Below, piece by piece: positions 8,325-13,225 of a stretch of DNA of 13,225 bases. The stretch's first letter is position 1; each line of letters opens with the position of its first letter. Source of the DNA: an uncultured Planctomycetaceae bacterium (GTDB lineage: Bacteria > Planctomycetota > Planctomycetia > Pirellulales > Pirellulaceae); the NCBI GenBank assembly GCA_937904535.1, contig CALELC010000216.1:1-13225 (forward strand), given 5' to 3'. The notes under the pieces were generated by a model. The model did not search any database. It was given only the letters and a program-made list of their open reading frames with translations, and was not told the DNA's origin. Made by a program: the position numbers and the translations under genes.

Positions 8325-8708
8325 AGAGGGCTTTCACAGTGAGAGGTGCAAGCAATCAAGGGACGCGGTCAGCTCATTCAGACTACCAAGTTTTGCTGCG
8401 CCCCGGGGCAAGAAGGTAGGCAGGGGCCAGCGGGCAGAGAGTGCGGTAACCGATGGAACCCATCACTGGCCCTGCGGTTTCGCACAAGAAGTGAGCTGGC
8501 GGCAAGGAGACGACGCCACAAGCGAGTCCCCAGAGGGCTTAAGGCAGCAGGCTGAGAGCCCTCGGGATGAGCGCGGCCGACACCGAACTGAGCAGCTATT
8601 CAAGAGCTACCCCGCGAGATGCCTCAGCACGCCCATTCATTCTCAGGGATGTGCTTCCTCAAGGAAACGCCACCCTAAGGACAGCGCTGCAAAGACATTT
8701 CCTAGGCG
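8325..8708. other. Intergenic stretch without a recognisable gene
   Basis: This 384-base stretch lies between the MoxR start and the first small lipoprotein. Open frames cross it on the plus strand, but their translations have no domain or biased codon use that I recognise, and they run antisense into the lipoprotein gene. It should contain the promoter of the MoxR operon, but I cannot point to clear -35/-10 boxes. I see no tRNA or well-known RNA motif on either strand. Confidence 0.5.
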
Positions 8709-8921
8709 CTACGGCGTCATCCCAGTGCCGGTTGGCCCAGGACCACCGACGGGGCCTGAACTGCCCACACCGCCAGAGCCTTCGGGGCCGGGTGAACCGG
8801 TCGACGCTGGCGGCGAAATGGCATCGCCATCGCTGCTGCCCGGACGGTCTGCGTCACAGCCGAGCACAAACAGGCTCAGCCCTAAAAGGAGATACAGGGT
8901 TACAAGATACAGAGTCTTCAT
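8709..8921 (-). CDS. Small lipoprotein with Gly/Pro/Ser-rich tail
   Basis: This 70-residue protein starts MKTLYLVTLYLLLGLSLFVLGC, a lysine followed by a hydrophobic core and a lipobox-like VLGC with the cysteine at residue 22. The mature part of about 49 residues is low in complexity (PGPEGSGGVGSSGPVGGPG) and shows no domain. It is probably exported, lipid-modified and held at a membrane, with a tail that does not fold. I chose the ATG at 8921 because it puts the signal peptide at the N-terminus; the frame is open up to 9029 but would then include a stem-loop and non-hydrophobic residues. The next gene upstream encodes a very similar lipoprotein. Leu at position -2 of the lipobox is slightly unusual. 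The function is unknown. Confidence 0.7.
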   Translation of the reverse strand: MKTLYLVTLYLLLGLSLFVLGCDADRPGSSDGDAISPPASTGSPGPEGSGGVGSSGPVGGPGPTGTGMTP

Positions 8922-9020
8922 GGACCGGTTCCGAAACAACAGCGCACCGCCAAATGCCATGCCGGTCTGCTCGACCGTCAGCGAGTGACGGAAGTCGCAA
9001 CGCGGTGTGGAAGGAGCAAT

Positions 9021-9057
9021 GAGTGACACGCCGGCAAGTTGTGCCAGCGTGTCACTC
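9021..9057 (-). terminator. Strong stem-loop between the two lipoprotein genes, probable terminator
   Basis: The arms 9021-9035 and 9043-9057 pair over 15 bases with a 7-base loop. On the minus strand the only imperfect pair is a G-U wobble. It begins about 40 bases after the TAA of the upstream lipoprotein gene (9096) and about 100 bases before the start of the next one. No run of T follows on the minus strand, so it may instead stabilise the mRNA end. The wobble-perfect pairing on that strand suggests that the minus-strand RNA is the functional one. Confidence 0.6.
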
Positions 9058-9095
9058 CCGATTGTCTTGCAGGATCGCGTTCACTGCCGGCCGAA

Positions 9096-9299
9096 TTACG
9101 GCTCGACGACGTCACCGGTGCCGCCCGGCGTGGTGGTCGTACCGCCAGGCGTCGTCGTGGTTGCGCCGGGTGTGGTGGAATCGGCGGGAGTGGTCGTGGT
9201 GGTACCGGTACCGGTGGTGCCTGTGCCGGTACCATCCTCAGGCGCACAACCGAGGGCGAAGAGGCACAGCCCGGCAACTAAGAGCATCGTTTTCATCAT
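9096..9299 (-). CDS. Small lipoprotein with Thr/Gly/Pro repeat tail
   Basis: This 67-residue protein has a signal peptide MMKTMLLVAGLCLFALGC with the lipobox-like cysteine at residue 18. The mature tail is made almost only of Thr, Gly and Pro (GTGTGTTGTGTTTTTP, then TTTTPGG-type units) and ends GDVVEP. Two adjacent ATG codons (9299 and 9296) follow an AGGA sequence; the second would match the MKT start of the neighbouring lipoprotein. The two genes share the signal peptide pattern and tail style, so they are probably paralogues or members of one lipoprotein class. Thr-rich tails in exported proteins can be linkers or glycosylation targets, but nothing here proves that. The DNA coding for the tail is itself repetitive and rich in GGTACC-type palindromes. 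The function is unknown. Confidence 0.7.
   Translation of the reverse strand: MMKTMLLVAGLCLFALGCAPEDGTGTGTTGTGTTTTTPADSTTPGATTTTPGGTTTTPGGTGDVVEP
9112..9174 (-). repeat. Degenerate 21-bp in-frame repeats encoding TTTTPGG-type units
   Basis: The tail of the Thr-rich lipoprotein contains two TTTTPGG units and a related TTPGA unit, encoded by degenerate repeats of about 21 bases. The adjacent GTGT part at about 9201-9233 is a near-palindrome containing GGTACCGG and CCGGTACC. Confidence 0.55.
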
Positions 9300-9939
9300 G
9301 GTTTTCCTGTAGCGGATTGGAAGCGTTGGCCATGCGCGTCAGCCGATGACGCCGGAGGCATGAGTTTGCCAGCCCGCTGCCGCGGAGCGTGATGAATATT
9401 CACCTTGCCGGTGCTGGCACTCGATTCGGAGCCACAGCGAGCAAATGATGGGCCGCTGCGGGTGGTGCCATCGCCGCCGCTTGCCAGCCAACTCGGTTCG
9501 TTACCAGCTAGGGAGTAGGCACGGAACTAAAGCCCGCTTTAAAGGCAGTGAACGCTCTCTAATTCGGCGGGCAACAAAGGAGAGAATGTGTGTGCGGAGA
9601 TCTCATACGTTGCAGGCTAGGAGTCGAAATTACCTTCTGCTCGTCGTTTGGAGGGAAAAAGAACAGGCGTTTAACGACGACCGGTTGATCACCCTCAGCA
9701 CCTCAAGGCTCCACCTATTGCTAGCTTTCTATGGGTTGAATAGCTGCTGTGACACTTTACAGGTAGGACTTGAAAGTCTGCAGATCGCGTCCAGTCAGTG
9801 GCTGGGCGGTGTGCTCTGTCGCTGGTCGCGGTGACGGCTGCCGGTTGCGATCGTGGGGAACTTCAGTGAGTTAAGATGGAAGCCGTCGGCGTCCGAGCTG
9901 GCAACCGCGAGCGAACGAAGTGACAACAGGAGCAGAGAA
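9300..9939. other. Long intergenic stretch without a recognisable gene
   Basis: About 640 bases separate the lipoprotein start (-) from the DUF6807 start (+), so the stretch should hold two divergent promoters. A small stem-loop, GCGTCA at 9336-9341 paired with TGACGC at 9347-9352, lies just upstream of the lipoprotein gene. An open frame at 9445-9834 on the plus strand has no signal peptide, domain or ribosome binding site, so I do not call it a gene. From about 9520 to 9780 the sequence is visibly richer in A+T than the neighbouring genes. I see no tRNA or known RNA. Confidence 0.5.
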
Positions 9940-11013
9940 ATGCATCGCTTATTGCTGACCGTCCGAGCGGCCGTATACGCCGCGGGATTGACTGGGACCG
10001 GCGTGCTGGCAGCCGGGCTGGCGCCGGCTGCCGAGCCGCTCGTACCGCGGCGGGCCGAGGTGCTGCCGCTGGCCGATCATCAGGTATCGCTGTCGATCGA
10101 CGGACTGGAGCAGCTGCGATGGCACCACGGGCAACAGTATCCGCGGCCGTTCTTCTTCCCACTCAACGGGCCGGGCGGCGTGTCGTTGACGAGGATGGGG
10201 CATCCTGGAGCCGAAAATCACGATCATCACCGCTCGGTGTGGTTTGCTTTCCACGACGTTGATGGCGTCAATTTCTGGGCGGATGGTCAGGGGACACAGA
10301 TTCGCCAAAAACACTGGTACCGCTACCGCGACGGTGATGATGAAGCGATTCTGGCAACCAAACTTGGCTGGTACGACGCCGAGGGCCGCGAGCGGCTGGA
10401 GCAAGACGTGGTTGCGGCGCTGATCCCGCTAGCCGCAGGTGATTATGCGTTGGAGTTGCAGATCGACCTGCGGCCGCCCGCAGGGACGGACACGGTGCAA
10501 CTGGGGAAAACGAACTTCGGATTTCTCGCCGTACGGGTTGCCGCATCGCTGTCGGCCTATTTTGGCGGTGGACGCCTGACCAACAGTGAAGGAGCGGTTG
10601 GCGAAGCCGCGATCTTCGCTCAGCCCGCTCGCTGGGTCGATTACAGCGGCCCTGTCGTCATCGGGACGGGCAGCCAACGGCAAACCACGATGGCTGGCAT
10701 CACCTACTTCGATCATCCCGATAACCCGCGATATCCCACGCACTGGCACGTCCGCGATGATGGCTGGATGGGGGCTGCCTTCTGCTTGCAAGAAGGTTTT
10801 AAGTTATTCCGCGAGCAACAACTGCGGCTGCGGTATCTGTTGTGGGTACACGCTGGCGATTACGACGCGACCGCGGCAGCACAAGTCCATGCAGACTTTG
10901 CTCAGCGTCCTGGGTTTCAAGTCCGCAAAGCGCGGCCGGAGGAACGCAACCTCCAGTACGAAGTCGAACGGGTCGCTGGCGCTGGCAGCGAAACTGATTC
11001 GCCGATCCGCTGA
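9940..11013 (+). CDS. Secreted DUF6807 (PmoA-like) family protein
   Basis: This 357-residue protein belongs to the family often labelled 'methane oxygenase PmoA', now DUF6807. The label is misleading: it is not a methane monooxygenase subunit. The core motif HDHHRSVWFAFHDVDGVNFW is at residues 94-113, and the later segments FDHPDNPRYPTHWHVRDDGW and LRLRYLLWVHAGD are also typical. I chose the ATG at 9940 because CAGGAG precedes it and it opens a signal peptide (MHRLLLTVRAAVYAAGLTGTGVLAAGLAPAAEP), which implies export. The frame is open back to 9853, but those residues are polar and un-signal-like. In planctomycetes and Bacteroidetes such proteins often occur near sugar oxidoreductases and DUF1080 hydrolases, suggesting carbohydrate use, but none is present here. 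The gene is convergent with the sigma factor, 18 bases apart. Family is fairly sure; activity is unknown. Confidence 0.88.
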   Translation: MHRLLLTVRAAVYAAGLTGTGVLAAGLAPAAEPLVPRRAEVLPLADHQVSLSIDGLEQLRWHHGQQYPRPFFFPLNGPGGVSLTRMGHPGAENHDHHRSVWFAFHDVDGVNFWADGQGTQIRQKHWYRYRDGDDEAILATKLGWYDAEGRERLEQDVVAALIPLAAGDYALELQIDLRPPAGTDTVQLGKTNFGFLAVRVAASLSAYFGGGRLTNSEGAVGEAAIFAQPARWVDYSGPVVIGTGSQRQTTMAGITYFDHPDNPRYPTHWHVRDDGWMGAAFCLQEGFKLFREQQLRLRYLLWVHAGDYDATAAAQVHADFAQRPGFQVRKARPEERNLQYEVERVAGAGSETDSPIR

Positions 11014-11031
11014 ACTCGCCGACCGGCTCAT

Positions 11032-11664
11032 TCACTCCGGCAACTCGCCCAATCGCTGCCGTAGTCGCCGGAGCACTCGCGATTTGGCTTGGTAGACGCT
11101 CGCGATTCCCAGTCCAGTTGCCTGAGCGACTTCCGCGGCCGCGCGATTTTCGACCGTCGTCAGCCAAAACGCCTGCCAGGTCGCCGGTTCGAACTCGGCC
11201 TGCACACGCTCAAGCACTCGGCGGACAACCGGGTGTTGTGCGCTGTCAGCACAAATTGTCGACTCGAGCAAGTCGGGGTGCTGCTCCAGCGCCTGCCAAG
11301 CGTCGGTGCCCCCGACCGGAGCTTGTTGAGCGGCTTGGCGGCGAAAGTGGTCACGGACGCGGTTGCGGGTGATCGTCGCCAGCCAGGAGCGAAAGCTGCC
11401 CTGCGCCTTCTGCCGCTGGAAACCGCCGATCCCACGTGCGACCGAGGCGAACACTTCCTGCACCACATCGGCGGCATCATTTTCACTCACCCCTGATGCG
11501 CGGCACCAGCGATAGACGATGCCGCCGAACGTGTCGACGAGCCGGCTCCAGGCCGCCGGATCCATCCGCTGCACCTCGCCCAGCAGCAGCGACGAGGCTG
11601 TCGGATGTTCGGCCGGTGATCGGGCCGCGCTCGCGGTCGAGGGGTGTGAGTCGTACTCGTCCAT
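11032..11664 (-). CDS. ECF-type RNA polymerase sigma factor
   Basis: This 210-residue protein has the two-domain layout of an ECF sigma factor. Region 2 spans about residues 34-110: AAWSRLVDTFGGIVYRWCR, then the core-binding stretch DAADVVQEVFASVAR and the -10 recognition part FRSWLATITRNRVRDHFRR. Region 4 covers about 155-207 and has the helix-turn-helix EVAQATGLGIASVYQAKSRVLRRLRQRL. The 33-residue N-terminal extension is low in complexity, and Met34 is an alternative start. No clear Shine-Dalgarno precedes the ATG at 11664. The gene is divergent from a protein kinase with an N-terminal HxxxCxxC module, an arrangement common in planctomycetes, where a kinase is thought to control the sigma factor in place of a classical anti-sigma factor. 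A 23-bp tandem repeat lies 38 bases upstream of the start and may affect expression. Confidence 0.93.
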   Translation of the reverse strand: MDEYDSHPSTASAARSPAEHPTASSLLLGEVQRMDPAAWSRLVDTFGGIVYRWCRASGVSENDAADVVQEVFASVARGIGGFQRQKAQGSFRSWLATITRNRVRDHFRRQAAQQAPVGGTDAWQALEQHPDLLESTICADSAQHPVVRRVLERVQAEFEPATWQAFWLTTVENRAAAEVAQATGLGIASVYQAKSRVLRRLRQRLGELPE

Positions 11665-11701
11665 GAGGTTGATGTTAATCCAACGGTGCGAAAGAGGTGG
11701 T

Positions 11702-11747
11702 AAACCCGTTGGAGTTCAGGCTTCAAACCCGTTGGAGTTCAGGCTTC
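11702..11747. repeat. Perfect tandem duplication of a 23-bp unit upstream of the sigma factor gene
   Basis: The 23 bases at 11702-11724 are repeated exactly at 11725-11747. The unit contains CGTTGGAGTTCAGGCTTC. The second copy also forms the left arm of the inverted repeat described separately. It lies 38-83 bases before the sigma factor start, where a promoter or leader would be expected. Confidence 0.9.
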
Positions 11748-11904
11748 AGCCTGCCTCCGTGGCAAAAAACCGTCGCCAATCCGAGTGCTGTTCACAAGCC
11801 GCGGCTCTCAACGCGTCGCTTGAGATCGCTTCTCAGATCATCAAGTCCATCGTGAAGCGATCCAAGAATGACGGAAACCGCAGGCTGAAGCCTGAACTCC
11901 AACG
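11730..11904. mobile_element. MITE-like element bounded by 24-bp perfect inverted repeats
   Basis: The bases 11730-11753 are the exact reverse complement of 11881-11904, enclosing 127 bases with no open frame of note. Each arm contains a near-palindrome, CAGGCT-TC-AGCCTG. Inside, GATCGCTTC (11824-11832) pairs with GAAGCGATC (11854-11862). The total size of 175 bp, the perfect ends and the lack of coding fit a non-autonomous miniature element or a dispersed structural repeat. I see no clear target-site duplication. From memory, and unverified, this arm resembles a repeat found many times in Pirellulaceae genomes. The extra arm copy at 11702-11724 could come from a second, incomplete element. 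Confidence 0.6.
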
Positions 11905-11945
11905 CCGGATCCTGTGGAAAAAGGATGTCAGACGTTCGCGTTCAT

Positions 11946-11988
11946 CTTAGGAGCGGAAGTGTCCATGCATTGTCCGCTCTACCCTAAG
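11946..11988 (+). promoter_or_regulatory. Imperfect stem-loop in the leader of the kinase gene
   Basis: CTTAGG-AGCGGA at 11946-11957 can pair with TCCGCT (11973-11978) and CCTAAG (11983-11988), leaving a four-base bulge. It ends 20 bases before the kinase ATG, just ahead of its GGAG ribosome binding site (11999-12002). It could be a leader hairpin or an operator in the divergent promoter region; which one cannot be told from sequence. Confidence 0.4.
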
Positions 11989-12008
11989 CTACATCACTGG
12001 AGCTAACC

Positions 12009-12608
12009 ATGATGATTGCGACTCACTGTCCGACGACGGATCAACTGCAGGCCTTTTCGCTCGGGCGGCTGAGCGAACAGGAGAGCGATGAATATTGGGA
12101 CCACATCCGTGGCTGCGAAACCTGTCAGTCACAGCTGGAAACGGTTGCTGACGTTCAGGATTCACTCGTCGCTGCACTCCGCAGCCCGGAGGACCTCGCC
12201 CCGTACGATGCCGAGCCGGGATGCCAGACGGCGCTGGCCAAAGCGCTTGCCGCCTTGGCGCTGGCCGATGAGGGCAAACTCGGAGCTGATGCAGTTGGCG
12301 ACGCTGAGCAATCACCGTTGCCAGTCCGCATCGGCGAATATGAACTCGTACGGCCACTGGGCCGGGGCGGCATGGGCAGTGTGTTTCTTGCCCGGCACAC
12401 GAAACTCGGCCGCGAAGTCGCAGTCAAACTGTTGGCCGGACACCGCTTGGCCAACCCGCGGATGCGGCAGCGGTTCGAAGCGGAAATGCGGGCCATCGGC
12501 CGGCTCAGCCACCCGAACATCGTCGCCGCGCACGATGCCCGCGATGTCGATGGCACGGCGGTGTTGGTCGCCGAATACATCGACGGACTGGACCTGGGTC
12601 AACTTGTC
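12009..12608 (+). CDS. Serine/threonine protein kinase with N-terminal HxxxCxxC zinc-type module, truncated
   Basis: The ATG at 12009 follows GGAG with six bases between. Residues 1-45 hold a module like those of zinc-binding anti-sigma proteins, with H32-IRG-C36-ET-C39, preceded by CPTTDQLQAFSLGRL. The kinase N-lobe runs from about residue 108: glycine loop LGRGGMGSV (117-125), the catalytic-site lysine in VAVK (K140), helix-C acidic residues in RFEAEMRAIG, and HPNIV (168-172). The hinge VAEYIDGLDLGQLV is at 187-200. The similarity then stops: no HRD, DFG or APE motif follows. The frame stays open to 13064, but from about 12609 it is only the antisense of a LarA-type gene. The visible piece could not phosphorylate anything. 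The real gene probably continues elsewhere, because the loss coincides with a sequence junction. It is divergent from the ECF sigma factor, its likely functional partner. Confidence 0.85.
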
Positions 12609-12616
12609 GAACGCGT
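12597..12616. other. Junction of two unrelated sequences inside two genes
   Basis: To the left the plus strand encodes a good kinase hinge (GLDLGQLV, to 12608). To the right the minus strand encodes a good LarA N-terminus ending NNNAFDK (to 12603). The two identities overlap by only a few bases, so the join lies in this interval and may have used a short shared sequence. Both genes are cut in mid-domain and point at each other. Confidence 0.8.
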
Positions 12617-12998
12617 TGTTATTGACGACGCGAACCGAATTCACGACGTCCTCGCCGAGCATCTGTATAAGCTCCTCCGGCGTGTTGTCGCGATGGCTGC
12701 CCGTCCCGTTGATGATGACGAAGTTTTCGCGCGGCACGTGATTCAGCGCCTCCAGCAGCCAGGGTACCATCTTGTGATTCGGCGTCGGACGCGTCATATC
12801 GCTGATCACAATGGCTACCTTGTCGGTTTCGCGCACCATCATGCGCAGCGGCGGCGTTCCGATCGGGTTGTCGAGCGCTTCGAACGCCTTGCTTTTTTCA
12901 TCCGTCAGTCCGGGCAGATGATAAGGCGTCAATACCTTCGCATGTTCGGGCAATTCGACTTCCAGGCCCGTCTTGCCGTATGCCAGCTTGACTTGCAT
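12603..12998 (-). CDS. LarA-type (DUF2088) nickel-dependent racemase homologue, N-terminal 132 residues only
   Basis: The ATG at 12998 is seven bases after a GGAGGG ribosome binding site. The protein starts MQVKLAYGKTGLEVELPEH and carries family hallmarks: ISDMTRPTPNHKMVPWLLE at about residues 65-83, matching the cofactor-phosphate-binding DxTRP segment, and NGTGSHRDNTPEEL at 97-110, whose histidine corresponds to one of the two catalytic histidines of lactate racemase. LarA uses a nickel-pincer nucleotide to exchange a hydride at a 2-hydroxy acid; relatives act on other hydroxy acids, so the substrate is open. Similarity ends after VVNNNAFDK. Full LarA proteins have about 420-440 residues, so the second histidine and the cofactor-attaching lysine are missing. 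The frame stays open to 12312, but that part is antisense to the kinase. The promoter and ribosome binding site style differs from the left part of the window. Confidence 0.85.
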
Positions 12999-13005
12999 AA
13001 TGAAG

Positions 13006-13011
13006 CCCTCC
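13006..13011 (-). promoter_or_regulatory. Strong ribosome binding site of the LarA-type gene
   Basis: The reverse strand reads GGAGGG, seven bases before the ATG at 12998. It favours this start over the in-frame ATG at 13031, which lies near the expected transcription start and has no such site. Confidence 0.75.
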
Positions 13012-13034
13012 ATTTCACATGGGAAATACAATTG

Positions 13035-13047
13035 AATAAGTCTTATT
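13035..13047. promoter_or_regulatory. Palindrome overlapping the LarA promoter, candidate operator
   Basis: AATAAG-T-CTTATT is a perfect 6+6 inverted repeat with a one-base centre. It overlaps the -10 box and the expected transcription start of the LarA-type gene, the usual place for a repressor site. A related half, AATAAGAC, recurs at about 13143-13150 inside the neighbouring gene. The regulator is unknown. Confidence 0.4.
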
Positions 13048-13073
13048 GTACGTCCGCGCCGTAACGATTACAA
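13045..13073 (-). promoter_or_regulatory. Sigma-70-like promoter of the LarA-type gene
   Basis: On the reverse strand TTGTAA (13073-13068) and TACAAT (13050-13045) are separated by exactly 17 bases, matching the consensus at 4 and 5 of 6 positions. The start codon at 12998 is about 47 bases from the -10 box, leaving a leader of some 40 bases that contains the ribosome binding site. Confidence 0.55.
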
Positions 13074-13089
13074 GATTGGAGGGCGTCTG

Positions 13090-13225
13090 CTACCGGTCAA
13101 GGAACAAGATGGCGTTCAAATATCGCCTTGCCAACGAATGAAAATAAGACGTCTGAATGGAGATCGCGGCCACGAACAGGAAATTGCGCAGCCCCTCCCT
13201 TTGTCTGGCGTCGAGCTGGGCAAAC
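13090..13225 (-). CDS. C-terminal tail of an unidentified protein
   Basis: The reverse strand from the window edge gives 44 codons, FAQLDARQREGLRNFLFVAA and onward to NAILFLDR, then TAG at 13092-13090. The mix of hydrophobic and basic residues looks like real protein, and the other two frames are less convincing. The stop lies about 17 bases before the -35 box of the LarA-type gene, so the two genes follow each other on the same strand and may be functionally linked. No family can be named from so short a piece. Confidence 0.45.
   Translation of the reverse strand, partial: FAQLDARQREGLRNFLFVAAISIQTSYFHSLARRYLNAILFLDR

Noticed and set aside
8491..9022. Two overlapping plus-strand open frames of 165 and 151 residues
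   Set aside because: They have no ribosome binding site or domain, and they run antisense through the lipoprotein gene; high G+C makes such frames common.
9445..9834. 129-residue open frame on the plus strand in the long intergenic stretch
   Set aside because: It has mixed composition, no recognisable family, no clear ribosome binding site and no membrane or signal segment, and is probably chance.
9940..11013. Methane monooxygenase subunit, as the PmoA label would suggest
   Set aside because: The protein has one signal peptide and no set of membrane helices; its motifs are those of DUF6807, not of the particulate monooxygenase.
11702..11904. CRISPR array
   Set aside because: There are only two direct units with no spacer between them and one inverted copy, and no cas gene lies nearby.
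12312..12602. Continuation of the LarA-type frame on the minus strand, giving a longer protein
   Set aside because: This part is antisense to the kinase N-lobe and has no LarA-like motif such as the second catalytic histidine region.
12609..13064. Continuation of the kinase frame on the plus strand, giving a 351-residue product
   Set aside because: After residue 200 it has no kinase C-lobe motifs, and the opposite strand is a clear LarA-type gene. The open frame is antisense chance.

Overview
The left 12.6 kb looks like a chromosomal segment of a planctomycete, probably of the Pirellulaceae type. This is an inference from gene content: a MoxR / DUF58 / BatA / large coiled-coil membrane protein cluster, an ECF sigma factor divergent from a serine/threonine kinase with an N-terminal HxxxCxxC zinc-type module, a secreted DUF6807 ('PmoA-like') protein, tiny lipoproteins, and high G+C.

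Region 1-8324, all minus strand and read right to left, is one tightly packed operon: MoxR AAA+ ATPase (8324-7308), DUF58 protein with a VWA fold (7308-6274), BatA-type VWA membrane protein (6277-4097, interrupted by an in-frame TAG at 5141-5143), a 1283-residue DUF4175-like membrane/coiled-coil protein (4052-201), and the N-terminus of a further membrane protein (204-1). Stop/start overlaps (TGATG, ATGA, GTGA) join most of the genes. Such clusters are thought to act as an ATPase chaperone plus MIDAS-domain partners at the cell envelope.

Region 8325-9939 holds two tiny minus-strand lipoproteins with low-complexity tails (8709-8921 and 9096-9299), a strong stem-loop between them, and two stretches (8325-8708 and about 9300-9939) where I see no credible gene.

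Region 9940-12008 holds the DUF6807 protein (+), convergent by 18 bases with an ECF sigma factor (-). The sigma factor is divergent from the kinase. The 344-base divergent spacer carries a perfect 23-bp tandem repeat and a 24-bp perfect inverted-repeat pair that looks like a MITE-type element.

Region 12009-13225 contains the most unusual feature. The kinase reads well from its zinc-type module through the N-lobe and stops resembling a kinase at about 12608. From there rightward the sequence is the antisense of a different gene, the N-terminal 132 residues of a LarA-type (DUF2088) nickel-pincer lactate racemase homologue. That gene has a sigma-70-like promoter, a candidate operator and a strong Shine-Dalgarno, and beyond it lies the C-terminal tail of another gene. 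Two unrelated genes are both cut in mid-domain and joined tail to tail. The simplest explanation is a chimeric assembly or library join; a genuine recombination is possible.

I do not see a convincing new biological system. The points most worth checking are the chimeric junction, the amber codon in the BatA gene and the repeat element in the sigma/kinase spacer.
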